Counted from the stretch's first letter, positions 17,524-25,567 are shown. The stretch: DNA of 64,000 bases from Halorientalis sp. IM1011 (GCF_001989615.1 NZ_CP019067.1:2480001-2544000), one strand, 5' to 3'. Translations and numbers: made by a program. The notes: a model not told the origin generated them from the letters alone.

Positions 17524-18117
17524 TCAGTCCTGGTCGTCCCGGCGCATCGCGATCTCGAACCAGGGGCAGAGCCGGAGCTGGCGGTACCACCGTGGGTGCT
17601 CGCGGAGTCGCTCGTAGGGCACCCACATGACCCCGGCGACCTCCTCGGGATCGGGATCGAGCGACCGGTCGGTCAGGGTGGCCTGCAACACGGAACAGAC
17701 CTCCCACTCGATGCCCTCGTTGGGGTAGTAGCGTTTGTACTCGAAGCGGTCGGTCACCTCGAGGTCGTCGTACTGGTCGGGTGTGACGCCGAGTTCCTCT
17801 TCGAGGCGCTGGCGGGTCGCCGCCTCCTGACTCTGGCCCTGGACGGGGTGGGAGGCGACGGTGCCGTCCCAGTGGGTGTCCCAGAGCCGTTTGTCCGGGC
17901 TGCGCTGGGCCAGCAGGATGTTGTCGTCCTCGTCGAACAGCAGCGACGTGAACGCGCGGTGTCGGATCCCGTCGCCGGTGTGGGCGTCGAGGCGGTTGAC
18001 CGTCCCCAGTTCGGTGTCGTCCTCGTCGACCTTCACGACCGCCTGCCGGGCGTTTTCGTGTGCGGGGCCGTCGGCCCCGGCGGCGTCCGCCCCGTCGGAC
18101 GTTTCCTCTGAACTCAT
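17524..18117 (-). CDS. idi: Isopentenyl-diphosphate delta-isomerase, type 1 (Nudix fold)
   Basis: A 197-residue enzyme expected to interconvert IPP and DMAPP for archaeal lipid and carotenoid synthesis. Compared with the E. coli enzyme, the metal-binding histidines are present (DAHT His46, RHRAF His53, SHP His90) as are both glutamates in GIEWEVC (Glu137, Glu139). However, the catalytic cysteine position in the TNSVCGHP motif is alanine here (DGTVASHP, Ala88). The acidic N-terminal extension of about 25 residues is halophile-like. It is followed on the same strand by no close partner. Confidence 0.9.
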   Translation of the reverse strand: MSSEETSDGADAAGADGPAHENARQAVVKVDEDDTELGTVNRLDAHTGDGIRHRAFTSLLFDEDDNILLAQRSPDKRLWDTHWDGTVASHPVQGQSQEAATRQRLEEELGVTPDQYDDLEVTDRFEYKRYYPNEGIEWEVCSVLQATLTDRSLDPDPEEVAGVMWVPYERLREHPRWYRQLRLCPWFEIAMRRDDQD

Positions 18118-18165
18118 GCCTGTGCAATCGACCAGCGGGTTGAAAAAGGAATCGAGGTAGCTCGG

Positions 18166-19107
18166 TCAGTCCGACTCCGGATCGGGCTGGTAGGCCGTCC
18201 CGACGGGGAGCTGGACGGCCGAGGGTTCCGTCCGCAGGTGGACCGCACTCGTCGTCCGGAGTTCCCCGTCGAGGCTGAACGTGGCCGGATCGTCCTCGGC
18301 GACCGTCACCGACAGCGCCGGTGCTCGCAGTCGGGTCACGTCGTCGGCGTCGGTGCCGAGTACACGTTCGAGCATCGTCGTGCGGGCGAGATCGGCCAGG
18401 TTCGACCCGGGCCGCTCCTCGACGACGGTCACGTCGAACAGGCCGTCCTCCACGTCGGCCTGACTCCGGCCACGGGCGGGGAAACAGCGGGCGTTCCCCA
18501 CGAGCAGGAGGACCGCCGTCCCCGACCACTCCGTCTCACCGCCGACCTCACCGAAGGCCTCGATCTCGAGCGGGACGCCGTCGAAGTCGGCCGCGGTCCG
18601 GAGTGTCTCGACGACGTACGCGAGCACACCCAGTTCGGACTTCGATTCGGGGTCGGTGTCGGCGCTCGCGTCGGCGGTCAGCCCGCAGATCGCCGAGTTC
18701 AGGAAGGGCGCGTCGTCGGCGAACCCCAGATCGATCCGGCGGCGCTCGCCCGACTCGATCACCTCGAAGGCGTGTTCGATCCCCTCGATCCCGACGTTCT
18801 CGGCGAAGTTGTTGCCCGTTCCAGCGGGGACGACGGCGAACCCCACGTCCGGGAGTGCGTCGGCCTCGACCAGTCCGCAAATGACCTCGTTGAGCGTCCC
18901 GTCGCCGCCCGCTGCGGCCACGAGGTCGGCCCCCTCGTCGGCGGCCGCGGCGGCGAACCGCTCGGCGTCGCCCTCGCCCTCGGTTTCTCGAACGGCGAAG
19001 CCGTGGTCGGCCGCCAGTTCGCGGACGCGGTCGGCGTGGTCGGCGTCGCCACTCACCGGATTCAACACGAGGACACGCTCGGTCGCGGCCCGCGACCCCT
19101 CGTCCAT
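18166..19107 (-). CDS. Diacylglycerol kinase catalytic-domain (YegS/BmrU-like) lipid kinase
   Basis: A 313-residue protein of the DAGK-catalytic family, which phosphorylates lipid hydroxyls. Seen: the N-terminal VLVLNPVSG, the nucleotide loop AAAGGDGTLNEVICGL (GGDGTLNE at 67-74), VVPAGTGNNFAENVGI, and the C-terminal beta domain ending with FSLDGE. In an archaeon the substrate may be a polar-lipid precursor or polyprenol. ATG 19107 gives MDEGSRAATERVLVLNP; an in-frame start at 19152 is less likely. It is divergent from the PHP gene. Confidence 0.88.
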   Translation of the reverse strand: MDEGSRAATERVLVLNPVSGDADHADRVRELAADHGFAVRETEGEGDAERFAAAAADEGADLVAAAGGDGTLNEVICGLVEADALPDVGFAVVPAGTGNNFAENVGIEGIEHAFEVIESGERRRIDLGFADDAPFLNSAICGLTADASADTDPESKSELGVLAYVVETLRTAADFDGVPLEIEAFGEVGGETEWSGTAVLLLVGNARCFPARGRSQADVEDGLFDVTVVEERPGSNLADLARTTMLERVLGTDADDVTRLRAPALSVTVAEDDPATFSLDGELRTTSAVHLRTEPSAVQLPVGTAYQPDPESD

Positions 19108-19198
19108 CGACTCGCCGTCCGACTGGCGTTCTGGATGGGTCACTACCCGCAACGAAGCGGACAGAACGCAAAAGGACTCTTACCGCTTCCTTGCGGCC

Positions 19199-19900
19199 GT
19201 GTTCGCAGTCGACCTCCACACGCATACGCGGTCGTTTCACGGGTTCGAGTCGCGACCCACGCCCGCCGACCCCGTGGGCGCGAGAGCGCTGGCCGCGGTC
19301 GCACGCTACCGCGGTCTCGACGGCCTCGCCTTCACCAACCACGACTACGCCGTCGACTACGCGGTCCCCGGACTCGTCACCATTCCCGGCATCGAGGTGT
19401 CGACCGCCCGCGGCCACGTCCTCGTGATCGGACCGGACCCGCCCGCCGCGACGAAGGTCGGCGGGATGGACCCCGCGGAGGTCGTCGACCTGGCCCACGA
19501 CCGCGACTGCGTTGCGATCGTCGCCCATCCCTACCGCAACAGCACGGTCCGGGAGGTCGAGGCCCCCTTCGACGCCATCGAGATCAACGGCAAACACCCC
19601 CGGACGCGGAACTGGGTCGAGCGCCTCGCCGAGGCCCACGACCTCCCCATCGTCGGCGGTAGCGACGCCCACTACGCCTTCGAGGTCGGCCGCGCACACA
19701 CGCTCGTCGACGCAGACCGACTCACGCCCGCGGCGGTCGTCGACGCCATCCGCGACGGGCGGGTCGCCCCGCGGATCGACACCTGGCTTCCCCACCGACT
19801 GCTCCGGACCTTCTACCGTCGGATCCACTCGGAGAAGGGCCACCTGACCGAACCCGAGTGGACCACACCCGGTGTCGGAGCACCACCCGGGGAGGAGTGA
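19199..19900 (+). CDS. PHP-domain phosphoesterase-like protein
   Basis: A 233-residue polymerase-and-histidinol-phosphatase (PHP) protein. Metal motifs are complete: DLHTHT (5-10), FTNHD, GIEVS, AHPYR and GGSDAHY. Such proteins hydrolyse small phosphoesters; the substrate is not known. The start is GTG 19199, just before the FAVDLHTHT strand, with no in-frame ATG nearby. The short divergent region (91 bases) shared with the lipid kinase has room for leaderless promoters in both directions. Confidence 0.88.
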   Translation: MFAVDLHTHTRSFHGFESRPTPADPVGARALAAVARYRGLDGLAFTNHDYAVDYAVPGLVTIPGIEVSTARGHVLVIGPDPPAATKVGGMDPAEVVDLAHDRDCVAIVAHPYRNSTVREVEAPFDAIEINGKHPRTRNWVERLAEAHDLPIVGGSDAHYAFEVGRAHTLVDADRLTPAAVVDAIRDGRVAPRIDTWLPHRLLRTFYRRIHSEKGHLTEPEWTTPGVGAPPGEE

Positions 19901-19925
19901 CCGCCGACAGCGGCGTCCGCCGCGA

Positions 19926-20378
19926 TCACTCCCAGTCGTAACCGAACTCCTCGGAGGAGCGGTGGATGTAGTCGTTCTCGAGGACTTCGCTGACGATCCG
20001 ACCGAGGTCGTCGAGTTCCCCCTCGATCTCCCGGGCGTCGTCCCGGTCCAGCCCCGCCTCCGCAAGCGCGTCGGGGCCCTCGGGGAGCGACGGCGCACGG
20101 TAGCCCACGTCCTCCGCTGTGGGGTTGTAGTGGAAGTCGAGGTGCTGGAAGGTTCCCAGTTCGCGGGCGGCCCGGAACTGCTCGACCGAGAGGGAGGTTC
20201 CCCTGCGCCACTCCTCGAAGGCGTCCTCCCACGCTCCGGCCGACAGCATGTCCGACAGTGCCTCACGGGCCTCCTCGTCACCGGTCCACTCCTCCGGTTC
20301 GTCGACGGCGTCGTAGTCGCCCGGGTCGCCCGGGCCGCTGAGCCGCGGCGGGTCGGGTACCTCCACGTCGAGTGTCAT
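19926..20378 (-). CDS. Small acidic haloarchaeal protein of unknown function
   Basis: 150 residues, soluble, very acidic and predicted mostly helical, ending RSSEEFGYDWE. It has no signal peptide, TM segment or cysteine motif. I do not recognise a family. Codon use matches the neighbours, and it lies 66 bases downstream of the Lrp-family gene on the same strand, so it could be co-transcribed. ATG 20378 is the only good start. Confidence 0.72.
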   Translation of the reverse strand: MTLDVEVPDPPRLSGPGDPGDYDAVDEPEEWTGDEEAREALSDMLSAGAWEDAFEEWRRGTSLSVEQFRAARELGTFQHLDFHYNPTAEDVGYRAPSLPEGPDALAEAGLDRDDAREIEGELDDLGRIVSEVLENDYIHRSSEEFGYDWE

Positions 20379-20444
20379 ACCCGTCCGTTCGGTCGGGAGC
20401 GGTATGTGCGTTCCCCCGGCCTGCGCTTGGCGACCTCCCCTCGC

Positions 20445-20858
20445 TCACCCGAGCCGTTCGTCCAGAATGAGACGGGTTTTGGTCGAGACGACCTCGTCGA
20501 GTTCCCGCGCCTTCGTGATCAACTCGTTGACCCGCTCGGTGTCGGCGGCGTCGACGACCAGCACGATGTCCTCTTCCCCCGAGACCTGCCAGACCGAGTC
20601 CACCTCCTGCCACTCGACGATGCGATCGGAGATCGCAGCGGTGTCGACGTTGACGTCGACGCTGATCTCGATCATCGCCTTGACGTTCCCGGTGGACGTA
20701 GCGACGGTAAAGCGCTCGATGACGCCGTCCTCGACCAGCCGTTCGACGCGATTCCGGACCGTCCCCTCCGAGGTCCCCACCCGATCCGCGATCTCCGTGT
20801 AGGCCGTCCGGGCGTCCCGTCGCAGAATGCTCAGGATCTGCCGGTCCAGCTCGTCCAT
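20445..20858 (-). CDS. Lrp/AsnC-family transcriptional regulator
   Basis: A 137-residue feast/famine regulator. The N-terminal winged helix-turn-helix is at about 5-55 (LDRQILSILRRDARTAYTEIADRVGTSEGTVRNRVERL). The C-terminal RAM-type ligand domain is at about 62-135. It is divergent from carA with 102 bases between the ATGs; the intergenic region holds a pseudo-palindromic element that recurs in front of carB. This implies control of carbamoyl-phosphate synthesis and possibly of its own gene. From memory, a similar lrp-type gene (trh3) neighbours carA in Halobacterium; this needs checking. Confidence 0.93.
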   Translation of the reverse strand: MDELDRQILSILRRDARTAYTEIADRVGTSEGTVRNRVERLVEDGVIERFTVATSTGNVKAMIEISVDVNVDTAAISDRIVEWQEVDSVWQVSGEEDIVLVVDAADTERVNELITKARELDEVVSTKTRLILDERLG

Positions 20859-20893
20859 TGAGATTTGCGGGTACTCACCCGCCGTACTTGAGG

Positions 20894-20922
20894 ATTGCGA
20901 AATTCGTAACTGCGCTTCGAAA
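20894..20922. promoter_or_regulatory. Putative Lrp-family operator between lrp and carA
   Basis: The element reads ATTGCGA-N3-TCGTAAC-N-G-N3-TTCGAAA. Its left part TTGCGAA-A-TTCGTAA is a 7-1-7 near palindrome of 15 bases, the size of a classic Lrp site. It ends about 5 bases before the carA TATA-like box (ACTTATC, 20928-20934) and lies 35 bases from the lrp start. The same 29-base pattern occurs before carB with 22 identical positions. Confidence 0.6.
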
Positions 20923-20927
20923 GCAAC

Positions 20928-20934
20928 ACTTATC
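20928..20934 (+). promoter_or_regulatory. TATA-like box of carA
   Basis: ACTTATC is centred 30 bases before ATG 20961, consistent with a leaderless or nearly leaderless carA transcript. Confidence 0.5.
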
Positions 20935-20960
20935 CGCGCCGAACGGATACGCATCTCGTA

Positions 20961-22007
20961 ATGACGGACGCCTACGTGGCTATCGAGGGCGGACGCGTCG
21001 TCGAGGCGCGCTCCCGCGCTCCGGGCACGACCCGCGGGGAACTGGTATTCACGACCGCGTACACGGGATACGAGGAGAGTCTGACGGATCCCTCCTACGA
21101 GGAGCAGATCCTGACCTTCTCCTACCCGCTGATCGGCAACTACGGCGTCCGAGAGGAGCGCTTCGAGTCCGACCGCGTCCACCCGCGCGGCGTCGTCGCC
21201 CGCGAACTCACCGAGGACGTGGCCGAGTGGCTCGAATCCGAGGGCGTGCCGGCCGTCGATCACCTGGACACGCGCGAACTCGTCACCGGCATCCGCGACG
21301 AGGGTGCGATGAAGTGTGGCATCGCCGCCGGCCCCGACGCCACCGAGGAGGACGCGCTGGCCGAACTCGAGCAGTGCAAGCACATGTCCGACCACACGGA
21401 GATCGGTGCGCAGGTCAGCGTCGGCGAACCCGAGGTCTTCAACGAAGACGGCGACGGGAAGACGGTCGCGCTGATCGACTGCGGCGCGAAGGGTTCGATC
21501 ATCGACTCGCTGGTCGAGCGCGACGCCGTCGTCCACGTCCTCCCCTACGACGCCACCGAGGACGACGTGGCCGCGATCGACCCCGACCTCCTCTTTATCT
21601 CCAACGGCCCCGGCGACCCCGAGAACTTCGAACAGACGAAAGATCTCGTGGACAGCTACGCCGGCGAGACGCCCATGGCCGGCATCTGTCTCGGCCAGCA
21701 GGTCGTCGCCAGCGCGCTGGGCGGCTCGACCGAGAAGATGGAGTTCGGCCACCGCGGGGTCAACCAGCCCGTCCGTGACCTCCGGACCGATCAGGTCGTC
21801 ATGACCACCCAGAACCACGGCTACACCGTCGCCGAACCCGGCGAGAAGCTCGAGGTCACCCAGATCAACGTCAACGACGACACGCCCGAAGGGCTGGAGA
21901 ACGACGAGCTGGAGATCATCACCCGTCAGTACCACCCCGAGGCCAACCCCGGTCCGAACGACTCGAAGGGCTTCTTCGACGACGTGCTGGCGATGGCCGA
22001 GGACTAA
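20961..22007 (+). CDS. carA: Carbamoyl-phosphate synthase small (glutaminase) subunit
   Basis: A 348-residue subunit that hydrolyses glutamine and delivers ammonia to CarB for arginine and pyrimidine synthesis. The N-terminal CPSase domain (AYVAIEGGRVVEARS...GELVFTTAYTGYEESLTDPSY) and the C-terminal class I amidotransferase domain are complete. The nucleophile is Cys243 in GICLGQQ, and the late histidine is in QYHPEANPGPND. In many haloarchaea carB follows directly; here it is 3.6 kb away on the other strand. Confidence 0.97.
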   Translation: MTDAYVAIEGGRVVEARSRAPGTTRGELVFTTAYTGYEESLTDPSYEEQILTFSYPLIGNYGVREERFESDRVHPRGVVARELTEDVAEWLESEGVPAVDHLDTRELVTGIRDEGAMKCGIAAGPDATEEDALAELEQCKHMSDHTEIGAQVSVGEPEVFNEDGDGKTVALIDCGAKGSIIDSLVERDAVVHVLPYDATEDDVAAIDPDLLFISNGPGDPENFEQTKDLVDSYAGETPMAGICLGQQVVASALGGSTEKMEFGHRGVNQPVRDLRTDQVVMTTQNHGYTVAEPGEKLEVTQINVNDDTPEGLENDELEIITRQYHPEANPGPNDSKGFFDDVLAMAED

Positions 22008-22024
22008 AACCCACTTTTTACGTC

Positions 22025-22231
22025 GGGGGGTTCGCCTTGGGGCGAACCCCCCATCGCAAAAACTTGGGGAAAAACGACCTCGACGCTCGGCTCCGCCTCG
22101 CGTCGAGTGAACCGCGCCTCGCTTCGTCGCCGGCGTGGTCCGAGAGAGCAAAGCTCTCTCGTCATCACGAAAGGCGCGAAGCGCCTTTCGAACGACGACG
22201 CGCCGGCTGCCAGCGGGACCTTCGGTCCCGC
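22025..22231. repeat. Cluster of five inverted repeats after carA
   Basis: Hairpins: (1) arms 22025-22036/22041-22052, a perfect 12-bp stem with loop TTGG; (2) 22079-22086/22100-22107, 8 bp with a 13-base loop; (3) 22141-22149/22153-22161, 9 bp with loop AAA; (4) 22168-22177/22181-22190, 10 bp with loop GAA; (5) 22213-22220/22224-22231, 8 bp with loop TTC. No open frame of note covers them. The first follows a T5 run (22014-22020 area) and may help terminate carA; the rest are unexplained. Confidence 0.8.
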
Positions 22232-22295
22232 CCTGCTCGGCGCGGATGCTGGTGCTCAGTACAGATGAATTAGGGCCTACTCACTTGGTCCGGGG

Positions 22296-22640
22296 TCACA
22301 ACCAATCAGGAGTGATGTACGTCACTGTATCCAATGTCTCTCGATTGGGGAATGCTTCGAGAACCCGCTGGATGATATGGTAGAGTTCGTGCGGGGGAAG
22401 CGACTGGTCGGGGACATAGAACACGCCACTGTGTGAGTCAGCCGACATCTGGACGAAGTCGTCGTCACTGGTGACGATGAGACGGCCCTCTTGGACGGCG
22501 TACAGGCGAATTGTGGTATCGTCGACGCCTTCGCCCAACTCGCCCACGTCGACGACACGCTCTACGTCGTGGCCAGCTTTGTCGAGCTTGTCGGCCAGCG
22601 GAGCCGCGATGTTCTCGTCAAGCAAAAACGACACCTGCAT
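22296..22640 (-). CDS. DUF5615 PIN-like protein, probable toxin
   Basis: A 114-residue protein of the DUF5615 PIN-like group, thought to be Mut7-C/VapC-related RNases of toxin-antitoxin pairs. Characteristic are the N-terminal FLLDENIAAPLADKL with acidic Asp8-Glu9, an acidic middle (GVDDTTI, Asp40-Asp41) and the VTSDDDF loop (Asp59-Asp61), likely metal ligands. It starts one base after the stop of the DUF433 gene, so the pair is an operon. Toxicity is inferred from family and pairing. Confidence 0.85.
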   Translation of the reverse strand: MQVSFLLDENIAAPLADKLDKAGHDVERVVDVGELGEGVDDTTIRLYAVQEGRLIVTSDDDFVQMSADSHSGVFYVPDQSLPPHELYHIIQRVLEAFPNRETLDTVTYITPDWL

Positions 22641-22641
22641 A

Positions 22642-22947
22642 CTACGATTCCGGCAGATCTTCGGGGCCGGTGACGATTTCGGGGTCTTCTTCTGCGGCGT
22701 CGTGAAGCTCTCGCCGGTGTTCTTCGACCGCTCGCATTTCTTCGGGGTGGTCGTGATAGTACGCCAGTGCGTGGTAGACGTCCGCGGCGGTAAGGTCAAA
22801 GCGGTCCGCAACCGTCTGCGCGTCGAGGCCGCGCTCTTCGACCAGCGCGTGGATGTGGCTGACGGTGATTCGTCGGCCCTGAATGTGGGGTTCGTCGTGA
22901 ATCTCTGACTCGTCACCTGAGACAACGGTATTCATCTGCTTCGACAT
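22642..22947 (-). CDS. DUF433 protein, probable antitoxin
   Basis: About 101 residues. The DUF433 core is visible as HIQGRRITVSHIHALVEERGLDAQTVADRFDLTAADVYHALAYYHDHPEEM, a helix-turn-helix-like fold related to VapB-type antitoxins. The C-terminal acidic tail would wrap the partner toxin. Start choice is uncertain: ATG 22947 (MSKQMNTVV) is used, ATG 22935 is possible, and a GTG at 22962 is in frame. A perfect 12-bp palindrome at 22959-22970 sits just upstream and could be an autoregulatory operator. Confidence 0.82.
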   Translation of the reverse strand: MSKQMNTVVSGDESEIHDEPHIQGRRITVSHIHALVEERGLDAQTVADRFDLTAADVYHALAYYHDHPEEMRAVEEHRRELHDAAEEDPEIVTGPEDLPES

Positions 22948-22958
22948 AGGGTAGAATA

Positions 22959-22970
22959 CCACTGCAGTGG
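22959..22970. promoter_or_regulatory. Palindrome upstream of the DUF433/DUF5615 pair
   Basis: CCACTGCAGTGG is a perfect 12-bp palindrome 12 bases before the chosen ATG of the antitoxin-like gene. Position and symmetry suit a self-binding operator, as is usual for toxin-antitoxin operons; binding is inferred. Confidence 0.4.
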
Positions 22971-23174
22971 CCTTCAGTCTTTGCCGGTACGGGAAGTCAG
23001 CCCAGAGTGCTCAATGATGGGAGTACAGATACCGCCCTATCGTTCAGTACAGGATGTCCATTCAACAAACTGGTGTCGATGCTTTCGGCCACAACGTAAT
23101 ACCGAGGAGCCATAACCTGCCGTTTATGTCATTCACTACACAAAACTTTTTGCTATAGGATTTTCCTTCGAATT

Positions 23175-23585
23175 ATGAGACGATTCAGCAAATCTACAAG
23201 CAGGAGATTTTGGGGTCTCTTAGCAGTTGTTGTAGGTACCCTCGTAATCGTACTGCCGATCCACTTTCTCGGACTGGCATTCTTTGAATCCGGGCCGATC
23301 GCAGCCTTCGTAATCATGGTCGAAGTTATTCTGGGACTTGTCGGACTCGGAATAATTGGGGCGGGTGTCTATTCGTATCGGACAGGGAATCAACGGCCAG
23401 CAATAGCAGCAATCGCGATGATTTGCAGCCTCACCATCGTCTTCCGGGTCATCTGGTATATCGAGATACAGATCTACGGGCTTGTCCCCATATGGATCTG
23501 GGTCAGCGCCGGAGTGCTCGCTCTAACCGCTTCACTGTGGCTCACATACCAATTTACACCTCCTAAAGAGATGATTAGTAGTTGA
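23175..23585 (+). CDS. AT-rich orphan membrane protein, four TM segments
   Basis: A 136-residue protein with a basic N-terminus (MRRFSKSTSRRFW) and four hydrophobic helices (about 13-34, 41-65, 74-93 and 100-125). It ends PPKEMISS. No family is recognised. Unlike the rest of the window its codons are AT-rich and the protein is not acidic, which points to recent transfer. The upstream sequence (TTTTTGCTATAGGATTTTCC, about 23146-23165) offers a TATA-like box. There is no clear partner. Confidence 0.65.
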   Translation: MRRFSKSTSRRFWGLLAVVVGTLVIVLPIHFLGLAFFESGPIAAFVIMVEVILGLVGLGIIGAGVYSYRTGNQRPAIAAIAMICSLTIVFRVIWYIEIQIYGLVPIWIWVSAGVLALTASLWLTYQFTPPKEMISS

Positions 23586-23886
23586 ATTTCTCTCGTTTTG
23601 CGGAAGTCCGTAAGTATCGAAGATTCGCAATCTATGATTCAGCTGGCTAATGTTAGTTCCGAGTAAGAGCAGAGCAGGTGCCCTTCTTTCTAGATTTGAT
23701 GGAGTGAACCAGCTGTTCAGTTCGCACATACACTGAGCGATTTTTCGACCGACCCAATTCCACTCATCTCCGGTCACCGGCTCGGTAATCCCCTCGACGG
23801 GCACGTCGTGAGTCGCGAGCATGGACGAGTCGGCGCGCATCGCCTATGCCACGCGCCCGTGGACCCCAGACCTCGTTCCGACCGCA
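23586..23886. other. Intergenic stretch across a composition break
   Basis: The first 180 bases are AT-rich like the orphan gene; from about 23765 the sequence returns to the high-GC norm. A minus-strand open frame (23532-23840) begins with a GC-rich, plausible stretch (MRADSSMLATHDVPVEGITE) and then runs into AT-rich, non-halophilic sequence. It may be the 5' remnant of a gene cut by an insertion, but no family is recognised. Confidence 0.3.
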
Positions 23887-24834
23887 CTACACCGCACTCC
23901 GCCCGCCAGCCCTGATCTCGCCGAGTTCGGTCTCCATGATCTCGTACTCGTCGAGGTACTGGCTGCGCACGTCCTGGAGGCGTTCTTCCATGTTCTCGTC
24001 GTTTTCCTTGAGCGTCTCCAGTTTCCGGTGGACGAGGTCGATCTGGTCTGCGATCTCGTCCTCGCCGCGGAGGTTCATGAACTCGCGGCGGAACTCGTCG
24101 ACCAGCAGGACGGCGTAATCCTCGGTGTCGAGGTAGGCGGCTCCGTTCAGGGACGGTTCCGGGTTGGTCAGGACGAGGCGGGCGAACAGGCGCGGGTGGT
24201 CGTCGACGAACTCGTTGGGTTCGGCCCACGGGTCGACGCCCTCGGCGCGGGCCGCGCCCTCGTAGTTCTGCGGGACCACGTCGTCGATGACCTCGGGGGG
24301 GTCCGAGAGCTCGAAGGCGTGGTCGACGATCCGGGAGAGGTCGGTGTGGAGCTCCTGCCAGGCGTCGCGGTACTCCCGGGAGGCGGTGAGGAAGGCGCTC
24401 ACGTCCGAGACGAGATCGGGGTAGTCCCGGGAGATGTCGGCCACCACGTCGTCTGGGACCCCGGTGTCCTCGATTTCGGGGTAGGTCGGCATCCCGGCCG
24501 GTGGGTTCGTCCGATCCCAGCGGTCGCGGTTTGTCGTGAGCCACTCCAGGATCCGGTCGATCCCCGTCGCGACGATGCGTTTGACGTACGGCCGACGGCG
24601 GAGTTTCCGGCTCTCGGCCGTGGCCTCCTCAAGCCGTCTGGCGTACCAGCCGACGATCACGAGCAGGACGACCGTCCCCAGCGCGCCCGCGATCGTCGCG
24701 AGCGTCCGCGCCGCCGCCAGGCTCTCCGTGAACGCCGCGATGAGCACGCTCACGACGATCCCCACCACCGCGATCGCGAGTATCTGGACCACTCCCGAGA
24801 CGATCCGCGTCGTACTGTTGTCCCTATCTAGCAT
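23887..24834 (-). CDS. Membrane-anchored protein with coiled-coil C-terminus
   Basis: 315 residues: two TM helices at the N-terminus (about 12-34 and 42-64), a basic patch (RKLRRRPYVKR), an acidic helical middle and a C-terminal coiled coil (about 260-305, DEIADQIDLVHRKLETLKENDENMEERLQDVRSQYLDEYEIMETEL). No named domain is recognised. The layout suggests a cytoplasmic helical bundle tethered to the membrane. It precedes the next membrane protein's 3' end region, both on the minus strand. Confidence 0.72.
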   Translation of the reverse strand: MLDRDNSTTRIVSGVVQILAIAVVGIVVSVLIAAFTESLAAARTLATIAGALGTVVLLVIVGWYARRLEEATAESRKLRRRPYVKRIVATGIDRILEWLTTNRDRWDRTNPPAGMPTYPEIEDTGVPDDVVADISRDYPDLVSDVSAFLTASREYRDAWQELHTDLSRIVDHAFELSDPPEVIDDVVPQNYEGAARAEGVDPWAEPNEFVDDHPRLFARLVLTNPEPSLNGAAYLDTEDYAVLLVDEFRREFMNLRGEDEIADQIDLVHRKLETLKENDENMEERLQDVRSQYLDEYEIMETELGEIRAGGRSAV

Positions 24835-24913
24835 ATCCCGTCCCCTCCGACACGTCTCCCCGATAACCTGTGTGGGTACTTAGAGACTGTTATCTCACAC
24901 CCCCAGAGTCGAG

Positions 24914-25567
24914 TCAGATCCGTGCCTGGTCGTTCGCGCTGCCCTGCCGAGCGAGCAGGCCACCGATCGCTCCGAGCACGAGCGGGTAGCCCAGTCCGGC
25001 GAGCACGACCGCCAGCAAGAGGTCCGGGCCCGCCGAGAAGGAAAGCGCCGTCCGGCCCTGGACGGTCAGCGAACGCGAGTGCTCGAAGACGAACGCGCCG
25101 ACGACGGCGAGCGAGAGGTAGCCGATCACCACCGACGCCCCGAGTGTAGCCGCACGAACCGGCCCCGGTCGACGCTCGTCTGCCACCCTGTACGCCACGT
25201 ATCCCGCGCCCAGCAGGACGGCCACCGGCACGAGCAGGTACAGGACGCGCGGTACCGTACTCGAAAGCTCCGAGATGGGGGCGGCGACGGCACCCTGCAG
25301 TTCGAAGACGCTCGCGCTCTCGGTCGACAGTTCGTCGGCGGCCCCGCCGCTCGTCTCGATCGGGACGTTGTGCGCGCCGTAGAACACCCATCCGATCGCC
25401 GTCCATGCCGGCACGTCGCCGGCCACCTCGAACCCGTCGAGCACCGTGAACAGGACGGTGACGAGGTAGCCGGCCACGTACGCGCCGGCCCCGATCAGCG
25501 CCCCGTCCAGCAGGTACTCGGTGTATGCGGTCCCGACGCTCCGTGACTGTCCCAGTCCCCCTTCCAT
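24914..25567 (-). CDS. Polytopic membrane protein of unknown function
   Basis: A 217-residue protein with about five TM segments: YLLDGALIGAGAYVAGYLVTVLF, a short FYGAHNV loop, VLYLLVPVAVLLGAGYVAYRV, AATLGASVVIGYLSLAVVGAFVF and LLLAVVLAGLGYPLVLGAIGGLLA. Similar proteins are common and uncharacterised in haloarchaea. ATG 25567 (MEGGLGQSRS) is preferred to an in-frame start five codons upstream. Confidence 0.75.
   Translation of the reverse strand: MEGGLGQSRSVGTAYTEYLLDGALIGAGAYVAGYLVTVLFTVLDGFEVAGDVPAWTAIGWVFYGAHNVPIETSGGAADELSTESASVFELQGAVAAPISELSSTVPRVLYLLVPVAVLLGAGYVAYRVADERRPGPVRAATLGASVVIGYLSLAVVGAFVFEHSRSLTVQGRTALSFSAGPDLLLAVVLAGLGYPLVLGAIGGLLARQGSANDQARI

Noticed and set aside
22025-22231. 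Hairpin cluster considered as an insertion-sequence end or attachment site
   Set aside because: No transposase or integrase gene and no matching outer repeat or target duplication were seen.
23532-23840. 102-codon minus-strand frame overlapping the orphan membrane gene
   Set aside because: Composition changes halfway and there is no family; kept only as a possible remnant in the intergenic note.
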